Source: Treponema sp. (lineage in GTDB: Bacteria; Spirochaetota; Spirochaetia; Treponematales; Treponemataceae). Taken from it: a stretch of DNA of 35,598 nt. The notes beneath the pieces were generated by a model. It made no database searches and was not told where the DNA came from. It saw only the letters and a list, made by a program, of their open reading frames with translations. Both the position numbers and the translations under genes were made by a program. Every line of letters starts with the position of its first letter. Positions within the stretch are counted from its first letter, which is position 1. Below, piece by piece: positions 8,683 to 16,160 of the stretch. The stretch spans positions 1-35,598 of the forward strand of contig JAIKYB010000016.1 in the NCBI GenBank assembly GCA_024683675.1, written 5' to 3'.

Positions 8683-10710
8683 ATGAAAAAGATGACATGT
8701 GAATTCAAGCTTACTATTTTTCTTTCTTTATTGATTTTTTTGTTTTCCGCCTGCGATAGTCCTTTTTACGGTTTTTCAGAAGAGCCCGGGCTTTCCGATA
8801 CCCTGCAGCTTCCTGCCGAAAGCAATCTTGAAGAAGATGAGATGACAGAATCTTCTGAAGACAAGCAGACTGAAAATCAGACTGAAAATCAGGCTGAAAA
8901 TCAGACTGAAAATCAGGTAGAAAATCAAACTGAAAATCAGGTAGAAAATCAGACTGAAAATCAGACTGAAAACCAGACTGAAAATCAGACTGAAAACCAG
9001 ACTGAAAACCAGACTGAAAACCAGACTGAAAACCAGACTGAAAATCAGACTGAAAATCAGACTGAAAAGCAGACTCCAATTCCGGAAATAGCAGTCAGTT
9101 TTTCGATTAATCTTCCTTCAAATGATATAGTAACCAACCTTGAACAAGTCGGCTCGGAATATGTTCTGACTGCTTGCGAGGATTACGAAAAATATTTTTG
9201 GAAAATGGGTGACAGCCTGCTTTCAACAGAAAAAAACTGTTCCATTGAAATCTCCAAGTTTATTGAGTCTCCTTACCCTATTATTCTTTTTGCTGAAAGA
9301 AATGGGATTCTTTATTCTGCTTTCCGATATCTTAACATTGGACAGGGTGGACAGGAAAGTTCCCGTACGGTGCTGCCTTATTTTTCTAGAGATGCTTTTT
9401 CAAAAATTTCACTTACAATCAGCAGACCTGATAATGAAGGGGAAGCACAAGTGGAAGTTTTAAATTTTAACTCTCTTACAGAAGTTCAGAGTCAAAAAAT
9501 TTCTCTTTCCCAGGGCAAATTTCTCTTTCATTTAAGTGCTCTTTGTGCCGGTTTTGTTTTTTCTGACTCCCAACTCCTGGAGCTGGAAAATGCTGAAGAA
9601 GCCAAGGTTGGTTTTTCTTTGAAATTAGAAGGGCAGGCTAGACTTGAGGATGAGCTTCCCCAGGGAAAAGGTAAAGTAGATATTCTTAATTATTTTGTTA
9701 GCGATATAAATGTTAGTGACGCTAGTATAAGACTTTACAGGGAAAATCAGGGGACTTATCAGCTTTGTGATATGAGAAGCTACTCTCAGGGTAATCTTCC
9801 TTTTTATAGAGGTAAGGATGAATATGAGGATAAGAAATATATAAGATATAGTGCAGAGCTTGAGCCCGGGCTTTATTGGTTCCGCTCTGATGCAATAAGC
9901 TCTGATGGCAAGAAGGCCTCTTATCTTATGGAGCTGCTTTATGTTGCTTCAAATGCCAGTTCCATAAAGATTTTTGAAAGTTCTACATTTTTTGACTTGT
10001 ACACACTTTCCTATGAATTAAATGGAGGCTTTTTTACAGGGCCTGTTCTTACTCAAAAAGCGGCCTCTTTTGATGCTTTTAGCCTTCCGCCGCCTGATGA
10101 AATGCAAAAGCCGGGTTATACTTTTGCAGGCTGGTATTCTGATGCGGCTTTCGAAAATCCTGTTGAATCCTACTTTGCAGCAGGTCAGCTTTCTGGTGAC
10201 CTAACCCTTTATGCCCGCTGGACGCCGGCCATGCCTGATACCCAGGATGCCACGTCTGCCCAGTCCACTCAGGAGGCCCCGTCTTCCCAGGATGCCGCTT
10301 CCCAGGCCTCCTCAGCAGCTCAGGACACTCCAGCCACCCAGTCCACCCAGCACGCCCCGTCCTCCCAGCCCGTCCAGCACGCCCAGGCCACCCAGCCCGC
10401 CCAGTCCAGCCTTGAACTGGAGGAAAGTTCAGACGAACTTAAGCTTACAATAAAAAACACTGAAGCAAACGACCTTTTCCTAATCGAGGTTTATAACAGT
10501 GCCGGTAACTTGTGCAAAAGCTCTTATAGTGATATAAAACTGAAAGACTCTTGCTGCAGTCTGAAAATGGGACTTAGATGCAGAAAAGGAGAGGCTTATT
10601 TAATTTCTGTATCAGTATTTAAACAGCTTGATTTAATAGATAATAGAAGTTTTCAGGAGCTCCGTTATTGTGAAAAGTGCTTGTTTATATCGGAATTTAA
10701 TCATTTTTAG
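8683..10710 (+). CDS. Repeat-rich lipoprotein with InlB-type repeat
   Basis: 675 residues starting at ATG 8683, which has AGAGGTG 4 nt upstream; an in-frame GTG at 8677 lies inside that site. A signal peptide ends at lipobox FSAC with Cys24, so the protein should be lipid-anchored. Order: acidic linker; 17 tetrapeptide units, mostly TENQ (residues 63-130); an unassigned region (about 135-440); a Listeria-Bacteroides/InlB B-type repeat (about 442-515: SYELNGGFF...GYTFAGWYSD...LTLYARW); a Ser/Ala/Gln/Pro-rich linker encoded by unusually GC-rich DNA (about 517-581); and a C-terminal domain of about 90 residues. The two low-complexity linkers suggest stalks that hold binding modules off the membrane. 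Probable surface or periplasmic binding protein. Ligand not predictable. Confidence 0.85.
   Translation: MKKMTCEFKLTIFLSLLIFLFSACDSPFYGFSEEPGLSDTLQLPAESNLEEDEMTESSEDKQTENQTENQAENQTENQVENQTENQVENQTENQTENQTENQTENQTENQTENQTENQTENQTENQTEKQTPIPEIAVSFSINLPSNDIVTNLEQVGSEYVLTACEDYEKYFWKMGDSLLSTEKNCSIEISKFIESPYPIILFAERNGILYSAFRYLNIGQGGQESSRTVLPYFSRDAFSKISLTISRPDNEGEAQVEVLNFNSLTEVQSQKISLSQGKFLFHLSALCAGFVFSDSQLLELENAEEAKVGFSLKLEGQARLEDELPQGKGKVDILNYFVSDINVSDASIRLYRENQGTYQLCDMRSYSQGNLPFYRGKDEYEDKKYIRYSAELEPGLYWFRSDAISSDGKKASYLMELLYVASNASSIKIFESSTFFDLYTLSYELNGGFFTGPVLTQKAASFDAFSLPPPDEMQKPGYTFAGWYSDAAFENPVESYFAAGQLSGDLTLYARWTPAMPDTQDATSAQSTQEAPSSQDAASQASSAAQDTPATQSTQHAPSSQPVQHAQATQPAQSSLELEESSDELKLTIKNTEANDLFLIEVYNSAGNLCKSSYSDIKLKDSCCSLKMGLRCRKGEAYLISVSVFKQLDLIDNRSFQELRYCEKCLFISEFNHF
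8869..9072 (+). repeat. 17 tandem 12-bp repeats encoding TENQ units
   Basis: Consensus ACTGAAAATCAG in perfect 12-bp register, 17 units. Variants are ACTGAAAACCAG, GCTGAAAATCAG, GTAGAAAATCAG and a final ACTGAAAAGCAG. The unit is a multiple of three, so copy changes lengthen or shorten the protein without a frameshift. The ACC-type variants cluster in the second half, consistent with recent expansion by slippage. Confidence 0.97.
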
Positions 10711-10743
10711 GCCTGCTTCTACCGCATTTTTAGCCTTTCTACA

Positions 10744-10772
10744 TTGACTTTTTTTTTATATTTGTGTAAACT
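10744..10772 (+). promoter_or_regulatory. Sigma70-type promoter of rpmB
   Basis: TTGACT (10744-10749) and TAAACT (10767-10772) are separated by exactly 17 nt. The spacer begins with a T tract; the run T10749-T10757 is nine bases. The downstream leader is about 55 nt and ends in an AGGAAGG ribosome site (10817-10823), nine bases before the rpmB ATG. Confidence 0.75.
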
Positions 10773-10832
10773 CTCTAAACTATCGTTTACAGTGCGAAAA
10801 TGTATTTTTATATATAAGGAAGGATACAGAAA

Positions 10833-11060
10833 ATGTCTAGAATGTGTGATGTTTGCGGAAAAGGCGTTATGTCCGGAAATAAAGTTAGCAAGTCTTATAA
10901 CCATACTCGCAGAACTTGGAGACCTAATCTTCATACCGTAAAGGCTTCTCTTCCTAACGGAGAAGTAAGAACTCTTAAAGTTTGCTCAAACTGTCTTAGT
11001 GCAGGTTTCATCAACAAGAAGGTAAGAGTTCCAAAGACAACTGAAGCTGCACAGAACTAA
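10833..11060 (+). CDS. rpmB: Large-subunit ribosomal protein bL28
   Basis: 75 residues, the normal bL28 size. The N-terminus SRMCDVCGKGVMSGNKVSKS is the family signature. Two CxxC pairs (Cys5/Cys8 and Cys51/Cys54) make it the zinc-binding form. It is part of the 50S subunit. It has its own promoter and ribosome site and is followed by a strong intrinsic terminator, so it is transcribed as a single gene. Zinc-containing L28 is replaced under zinc starvation in bacteria that also carry a zinc-free paralogue; no paralogue is in this window. Confidence 0.97.
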   Translation: MSRMCDVCGKGVMSGNKVSKSYNHTRRTWRPNLHTVKASLPNGEVRTLKVCSNCLSAGFINKKVRVPKTTEAAQN

Positions 11061-11080
11061 GCTTCTTTTACGCTGATTAA

Positions 11081-11116
11081 AAAACCTGAGCAAGCGGGCT
11101 CAGGTTTTATTTTTTT
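11081..11116. terminator. Bidirectional intrinsic terminator between rpmB and the MBL gene
   Basis: An 11-bp perfect stem, AAAACCTGAGC (11081-11091) with GCTCAGGTTTT (11098-11108), closes a 6-nt loop and is followed by a T-rich tail to 11116. The A run on the 5' side lets it also serve the convergent gene. Confidence 0.93.
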
Positions 11117-11130
11117 AACATTAGTTAGAA

Positions 11131-12006
11131 TTAGATTTCAAGAACCAAACGGTCATAGGCCGGAAGTACATCAATATCCTTCAGATTTTCAAATTCCTTT
11201 TTATGTTCCTGTAAATATTCTGTAATTTGCTGATGATTTGCTTCATGAGTAATATGAGTCATCCAAAGCTTTTTAGGCTTCATTTTATTTGCTGCTTCCA
11301 TAGCCTGTAAAAAAGAAAAATGTGTAGAATGAGGCTTAATTCTTAGTCCATCAATAATCAGCTGGTCTAAGCTTCCACTATTTTCATTTACCAGCTTAAT
11401 TGATTCTGGGCTGATAAAGCTGCAGTCAGTCAGATATCCGATTGAGTGAACTGTACCATCCTTTGCCTTTTTAGAAAAAATCCAGCCTGTGGTTGGTAAA
11501 TGTCCGTGCATCATAGGAATTGGCGTAATTCTTGTTGCAAAGAAGTCAAAGCTTTTATCTGCCTGGTGAAGGGTAACCTTTGCATGACCGCCCCCTTCTT
11601 TTACATCCTTAAAAAAGTAAGAAAACCTGGTTGTTACATCTTCAATAGTAATTTCATTTGTATAAATCGGAATTGGGGGTGCGTTGTAGGTTTCCAGGCT
11701 CTTTTGACTTTCAGGTTTCTTCCACATTGCTGCACTGAATATTCTTAAATCATCAATGCCGTGTAAGTGGTCTGCGTGACTGTGGGTTAAAAGCAGGGCA
11801 TCAATCTTTTTTATTTTATTTTCCAGAGCCTGAATACGGAATTCGGGCCCAATATCAACCAGAATATATTTACCGTCATCGCTTTCTATATAAACGGAGC
11901 TTCTATATCTTTTGTCTTTTGGATCTTTTGAAGTACAGACAGGACAATCACAAGCAATTACCGGGATACCATGACTTGTTCCCGAGCCTAAAACAGTCAG
12001 TTTCAT
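11131..12006 (-). CDS. Metallo-beta-lactamase-fold hydrolase, PhnP-like
   Basis: 291 residues. The N-terminus LGSGTSHGIPVIACDCPVC and the metal motif HSHADH (residues 75-80) identify the MBL superfamily branch containing PhnP phosphoribosyl cyclic phosphodiesterases. Further expected ligand motifs appear as MHGH, LTDCS and a C-terminal HITH. The Cys pair near residue 21 resembles the extra structural zinc site of PhnP. No phosphonate genes are nearby, so a general role on cyclic phosphates or nucleotides is more likely than C-P lyase function. The start at 12006 has no Shine-Dalgarno sequence; a TATAGT box ends 7 nt upstream, suggesting a leaderless transcript. Confidence 0.82.
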   Translation of the reverse strand: MKLTVLGSGTSHGIPVIACDCPVCTSKDPKDKRYRSSVYIESDDGKYILVDIGPEFRIQALENKIKKIDALLLTHSHADHLHGIDDLRIFSAAMWKKPESQKSLETYNAPPIPIYTNEITIEDVTTRFSYFFKDVKEGGGHAKVTLHQADKSFDFFATRITPIPMMHGHLPTTGWIFSKKAKDGTVHSIGYLTDCSFISPESIKLVNENSGSLDQLIIDGLRIKPHSTHFSFLQAMEAANKMKPKKLWMTHITHEANHQQITEYLQEHKKEFENLKDIDVLPAYDRLVLEI

Positions 12007-12013
12007 AAAAAAG

Positions 12014-12019
12014 ACTATA
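12014..12019 (-). promoter_or_regulatory. -10 box immediately before the PhnP-like gene
   Basis: On the minus strand TATAGT is followed by CTTTTTT and then ATG (12006-12004). The 7-nt distance puts the expected transcription start at the start codon. The -35 region is only weakly matched (TGTAAA). Confidence 0.5.
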
Positions 12020-12086
12020 TCACTTTAAGAAGATAATTTACAGACCTTCAGATTTACATTAAAATTGATTTGCTTGAGGGGATAAT

Positions 12087-13562
12087 TTGGATAATATAAA
12101 AACATCAAGTCTGATTGCTCAATTTCTCAAATCTCAATTTGAAACTTTTACTGTAAAAGATTTTTATACTTATCTTCGTAAGCACGGTTCAAAGGTTACA
12201 AAAATGCAGGTTGCAGATCTTTTGTATTCCTCTGATTATGTATTTCCTCTGATAAATCAGGAATTTATAACTAGAGCCGGTGTATTTACAGGCCGCTGGT
12301 TCAGTTTTGCTCCATCAAAAGAAGAAATCAAAAAAAATCATATTATACTTGGCCATCGCTGTATGCCTTTTGTAAATCAGGATGTAAATCCGGATAGTTA
12401 CCAGCTTCTTTCTGACGGTAAGATAATTGAGTCTGAAGCCCAAAGCTTTTCTATGAATCAGGCTTTAGATACCTTTGCACTTTTTGGTGAAGGTTACGTT
12501 ATTCCATATATCTTGAATGATAAGGCAAACACAAGTATTCCTCTTACTTCTGTACAATATAATCTTCCGCTTGCTGTAGATTTAACTTCCTGGCCTTTAG
12601 ATAAGCTTTTTGAAAATCAGAAAGTAGAATTCGGGGACAGAATATTGTGCCGGGTTTCTGATTGGAATAATAATATAATAGAAGTATTCTTACAGAAGAA
12701 TGATACTTCAGGCTTTATGGTGTCTGCTTCAGCAATAAAAAGGGAAGAGTGGTATTCCCAGGTTGAAGAAGCTCTGCTTGCCGGCTTTGAAAAGCATGGT
12801 CCCGCAGCTTCAATAGAATCACAGCTTGCATTTTTGTTTCTGGAAAATCAGGAAACTCTCTGCTCAAAAAATTGCGGTTCTATTGAAGAGTTTATAGTTA
12901 CTTCTAAAAAAGTGAAATTTCAGCCTTATGGCTTAGAAACCCGCTTGTGGAATGCCGATTCCGTAGTTCCTTACATTGGGAACTGGAATAATCATGCAAA
13001 AAAAGACCTTATTATGTCTGAAATTGCCATGATGTTTACTCCTTCGGTTATCGATGCCTTTATAGAAAATCTTCTTTATCAGGAATCCTGTGGTAAAAGT
13101 GTACCTACATTAAATGAGTTAGTAGATTCAATTTTTCCAAATGTTCTTGCAGAAGGTAGCCTTGAATGGAAGTTTGTATTATTGAACTTAGAAAAGAGGT
13201 TTGATATACTAAAAAAAGCATATAATAGTTTCCGTGATTATCCTGTCGCAGAAATAAGAAAACGTTGTGTGGATGTTTTTTCACAGGTAAGCCAGCTTTT
13301 GTGTGAAATTGGAAGCTCAGAAGTTTCGGCTGATAATTTTCCCCAGCAAGAGCTTGTCGTATTAACTCAGCTTTATGGACACCTTGCCCGCCTTCTGGAG
13401 GAAGTTGAAAATGATTACACAAGGGACCTTTTTCCTGCAGATGATGTTGCTTTATCTCTAGAAGGTATGGAAGATACCTTTTACGAAATCCGCGGTATTT
13501 TAAAAAAGGCTGTAGAGGATAATAGAAGCAGAGGCTATGAATTGGTAACAGAAAAGGAATAA
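12087..13562 (+). CDS. Protein of unknown function, first gene of EIIA-transketolase operon
   Basis: 491 residues; I do not recognise the family. Translation most likely starts at TTG 12087, because GAGGGG (12076-12081) sits 5 nt before it. There is no signal peptide or membrane segment, so it should be cytoplasmic. The first 70 or so residues (IAQFLKSQFETFTVKDFYTYLRKHGSKVTKMQVADLLYSS) resemble a small helical, winged-helix-like domain. The middle is mixed alpha/beta with many Trp residues (DLTSWPLDKL, RLWNADSVVPYIGNWNNHAK). The C-terminal 140 residues are strongly helical. It ends 15 nt before the EIIA gene, which suggests a joint regulatory role, perhaps as the partner controlled by EIIA. 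That link is inference from position only. Confidence 0.75.
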   Translation: MDNIKTSSLIAQFLKSQFETFTVKDFYTYLRKHGSKVTKMQVADLLYSSDYVFPLINQEFITRAGVFTGRWFSFAPSKEEIKKNHIILGHRCMPFVNQDVNPDSYQLLSDGKIIESEAQSFSMNQALDTFALFGEGYVIPYILNDKANTSIPLTSVQYNLPLAVDLTSWPLDKLFENQKVEFGDRILCRVSDWNNNIIEVFLQKNDTSGFMVSASAIKREEWYSQVEEALLAGFEKHGPAASIESQLAFLFLENQETLCSKNCGSIEEFIVTSKKVKFQPYGLETRLWNADSVVPYIGNWNNHAKKDLIMSEIAMMFTPSVIDAFIENLLYQESCGKSVPTLNELVDSIFPNVLAEGSLEWKFVLLNLEKRFDILKKAYNSFRDYPVAEIRKRCVDVFSQVSQLLCEIGSSEVSADNFPQQELVVLTQLYGHLARLLEEVENDYTRDLFPADDVALSLEGMEDTFYEIRGILKKAVEDNRSRGYELVTEKE

Positions 13563-13577
13563 TTAGGGGTAGTATAT

Positions 13578-14042
13578 ATGGAAAACGAAATTGATATTGC
13601 TAAATTGATTCATCGTGGTGGAGTTTTTAAGGATGTTGAAGGAAAAACTCCTCAGGAAATTTACGAAAAAGTTTGTAAAATGATAGATTTACCCGATGGC
13701 ATGACTTCAGAACAGGTGTATAATGCTTTATGTGCTCGTGAAGAAGTTCTTAGTACAGCAGTTGGTAATGGAATTGCCCTGCCTCATGCTCGTACACCTA
13801 TCATGAAGGAAGAGAAGGATCAGCGCATTTGTGTTGTTTATCTCAAGAATCCTATTGATATGAAAGCTCCTGATGAGAGAGCCGTATTTGTCCTGTTTGT
13901 TTTGCTTACACATAATTCACAGGTTCATCTTAAGGTGCTTTCTTCTTTGGCAGGACTTTTCCGCAGTGCAGAATTTAGAAAGGCTTTGGAAGAAGGTGCT
14001 GATGAAGCTACTCTTTCTGCTTTGATAAAGAATCTCGCTTAG
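13578..14042 (+). CDS. PTS EIIA type-2 domain protein (PtsN/fructose-family)
   Basis: 154 residues, a single EIIA domain of the fructose/mannitol/Ntr class. The phosphorylation site is seen in the family motif REEVLSTAVGNGIALPHAR, with His70 as the acceptor. The following strand-helix pattern (VYLKNPIDMKAPDERAVFVLFVLLTH) is also canonical. It stands alone without EIIB or EIIC, as in PtsN, so a regulatory rather than transport role is likely. An AGGGG ribosome site lies upstream. It sits between an unknown protein and transketolase with 15-nt and 35-nt gaps, so it may tie phosphotransfer state to pentose-phosphate flux. No other PTS component is in the window. Confidence 0.9.
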   Translation: MENEIDIAKLIHRGGVFKDVEGKTPQEIYEKVCKMIDLPDGMTSEQVYNALCAREEVLSTAVGNGIALPHARTPIMKEEKDQRICVVYLKNPIDMKAPDERAVFVLFVLLTHNSQVHLKVLSSLAGLFRSAEFRKALEEGADEATLSALIKNLA

Positions 14043-14077
14043 TTTTATTATATAGAAAATAATATAGGAGTTTTATT

Positions 14078-16051
14078 ATGGACAAAAAAGGTGTTGAGGC
14101 TGTAGCTCTTTCAATCCGCAGCTTGTCAATGGACGCAATTCAGAAGGCAAATTCAGGACATCCTGGACTTCCTCTTGGTGCAGCAGAAGCAGCCGCAGTT
14201 TTATATGGCGAAATTATGAAGCACAATCCTGCAAACTCAAAATGGGCTGACAGAGACCGTTTTGTACTTTCAGCAGGACATGGTTCAATGCTGCTTTATT
14301 CTATTCTTCACCTGGCTGGCTACAAGGTAAGCATGGATGATATCAAGAACTTCCGTCAGGTTGGTTCAAAGTGCCCTGGACACCCAGAATTCGGTGATAC
14401 AGACGGTGTTGAATGTACTGGTGGTCCTCTTGGTCAGGGTGTTTCCATGGCTGTTGGTATGGCTATGGCAGAAAGCATGCTTGCTGCTAAGTTCAATACT
14501 CCAAAACATACAATCGTAGATCATTACACATATTCTCTTGTTGGAGAAGGCTGTCTTCAGGAAGGTGTTGCTTCTGAAGCTTCTTCTCTTGCTGGAAACC
14601 TTAAGCTTGGAAAATTGATTGTATTCTACGATCAGAACAAGATTTCTATTGATGGTTGTACAGACATTACCTTTACTGATGATATTGCTAAGCGTTATGA
14701 AGCTTATGGCTGGCAGGTTCTTAAAGGTGATATGTATGATGTAGAAGGCATTGTTAAGCTGGTTTCTGAAGCTAAGAAATGTACAGATAAGCCTTCTTTG
14801 ATTATGCTCAAGTCTATTATTGGTAAGGGAGCTCCAAAGCAGAATACTGCTGATGTTCATGGTGCACCTCTTGGAGCTGAAGGAATTGTTGAAGCAAAGA
14901 AAACTCTTGGTCTTCCAACAGACAAGGATTTCTATGTAGTTCCAGAAGCATACAAATATTTTGAAGACAAGAAAGCTGCTTTTGCAAAGGCAGAAGCTGA
15001 TTGGAATGCAGACTTTGACGCCTGGGCAAAGGAAAATCCTGAACTCAAGAAGCTCTGGGATGCTTACCACTCTGATGGTGTAACAGACGAATCTGTAAAA
15101 GATGTTGAATATAAGGTTGGAGATGCTTGCGCTACTCGTGATGCATCTGGAAAGGCTTTGAACGTAATTGCAGCCCGCTATGCTAACCTTGTTGGTGGTT
15201 CTGCTGACCTTATGGGACCAAACAAGACTGCATTTAAGGCTACAGACAATGGAACCTTCAGTCCTTCAAATCGTGCTGGACGTACAATTGAATACGGTAT
15301 CCGTGAATTTGCAATGTCTGCTGTTTGTGCAGGTATTTCTCTTCATGGTGGTCTCCGCCCATTCTGTGCAACCTTCCTTGTATTTGCTGATTACCTCCGT
15401 CCATCTTTACGTGTTGTTTCTTTGATGAAGCAGCCTGTAATTTATGTATTCACACATGATTCTATTTATGTTGGTGAAGACGGTCCTACACATCAGCCAA
15501 TTGAAACAATGACTTCTCTTCGTGCTATTCCTGGAGTTCAGGCAATTCGTCCTGGTGACCCAGAAGAATCTATGCAGGCTTGGAATATAGCTTACGCAAG
15601 CAAGGATCATCCAGTTTGTATGGCATTTACACGTCAGGCTCTTGCAGTTTATGAAAAGGCTGATAAAGACTGGAAGAAGAACATGGCAGAAAAGGGTGCT
15701 TATATTGTACAGGAAGGCTCTGCTTCTCCTGATATTACAATCCTTGCTAGTGGTTCTGAAGTTAATATGGCTCTTAAGGCTGCTTCTCTTGTTAGTGGAA
15801 AAGCAATCCGTGTTGTATCTGTTCCAGACCTCAAGAAGTTCGAAGGACTTTCAAAGGCAGAACAGGACAAGATTATTGGAAATCCAAAGCGCGTAGTTTG
15901 TACAGAAGCCGGAATCAGTATGGAATGGCTGCAGTTTACTTCAAAAGAAAACTGCTTCTGTATCGACAACTTTGGTACATCAGGTCCTGCAAACAAGGTT
16001 GCAGAATACCTTGGCTTTACAGCTGAAAAGTTGGCAGAACTCTTAAAGTAG
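14078..16051 (+). CDS. tkt: Transketolase
   Basis: Thiamine diphosphate enzyme moving two-carbon units between sugar phosphates in the non-oxidative pentose phosphate pathway. 657 residues, the full bacterial length. The N-terminal SMDAIQKANSGHPGLPLGAA is diagnostic. The ThDP/metal motif reads GEGCLQEG (about residue 156) with downstream YDQNKISIDG. The pyrimidine-domain motif is GEDGPTHQPIE (about 466). The first Asp of the usual GDGxxxEG motif is Glu here, a conservative change that keeps the acid. TAGGAG precedes the start. Codon use is strongly biased, as expected for a highly expressed gene. It is the last gene of the operon starting at 12087 and is followed by a strong hairpin terminator. 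It supplies ribose-5-phosphate for the PRPP synthetase at 18132. Confidence 0.97.
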   Translation: MDKKGVEAVALSIRSLSMDAIQKANSGHPGLPLGAAEAAAVLYGEIMKHNPANSKWADRDRFVLSAGHGSMLLYSILHLAGYKVSMDDIKNFRQVGSKCPGHPEFGDTDGVECTGGPLGQGVSMAVGMAMAESMLAAKFNTPKHTIVDHYTYSLVGEGCLQEGVASEASSLAGNLKLGKLIVFYDQNKISIDGCTDITFTDDIAKRYEAYGWQVLKGDMYDVEGIVKLVSEAKKCTDKPSLIMLKSIIGKGAPKQNTADVHGAPLGAEGIVEAKKTLGLPTDKDFYVVPEAYKYFEDKKAAFAKAEADWNADFDAWAKENPELKKLWDAYHSDGVTDESVKDVEYKVGDACATRDASGKALNVIAARYANLVGGSADLMGPNKTAFKATDNGTFSPSNRAGRTIEYGIREFAMSAVCAGISLHGGLRPFCATFLVFADYLRPSLRVVSLMKQPVIYVFTHDSIYVGEDGPTHQPIETMTSLRAIPGVQAIRPGDPEESMQAWNIAYASKDHPVCMAFTRQALAVYEKADKDWKKNMAEKGAYIVQEGSASPDITILASGSEVNMALKAASLVSGKAIRVVSVPDLKKFEGLSKAEQDKIIGNPKRVVCTEAGISMEWLQFTSKENCFCIDNFGTSGPANKVAEYLGFTAEKLAELLK

Positions 16052-16082
16052 ACTTTACTTTATAGCTAACATAAAATTGCAT

Positions 16083-16120
16083 AAACGGCATCAGTTTTAC
16101 GACTGCTGCCGTTTTTTATT
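16083..16120 (+). terminator. Intrinsic terminator after tkt
   Basis: AAACGGCA (16083-16090) pairs with TGCCGTTT (16107-16114), extended inward by CAGT/ACTG (16092-16095 with 16102-16105) after one mismatch. A T-rich tail follows. Confidence 0.88.
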
Positions 16121-16125
16121 TTTCC

Positions 16126-16154
16126 TTGAAAATATGAATTTTGTAAGGTAAAAT
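16126..16154 (+). promoter_or_regulatory. Promoter of the LacI-GGDEF gene, -10 box 6 nt from ATG
   Basis: TTGAAA (16126-16131), a 17-nt spacer, then TAAAAT (16149-16154) and only 6 nt before ATG 16161. Both hexamers are close to consensus and the spacing is ideal, so the transcript is expected to start at the A of the start codon or one base before it. No Shine-Dalgarno sequence is present. Confidence 0.65.
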
Positions 16155-16160
16155 TAAGTA

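Noticed and set aside
8869-9072. CRISPR-like array
   Set aside because: The repeats are only 12 bp, directly tandem, without spacers, and encode a peptide repeat.
8714-9079. Minus-strand open frame rich in FQSD/FQSG
   Set aside because: It is the antisense reading of the 12-bp repeat plus flanks. It has no ribosome site or independent domain.
14366-15070. 234-residue minus-strand open frame inside transketolase
   Set aside because: It is antisense to a highly biased, clearly identified gene, and the translation has no family resemblance.
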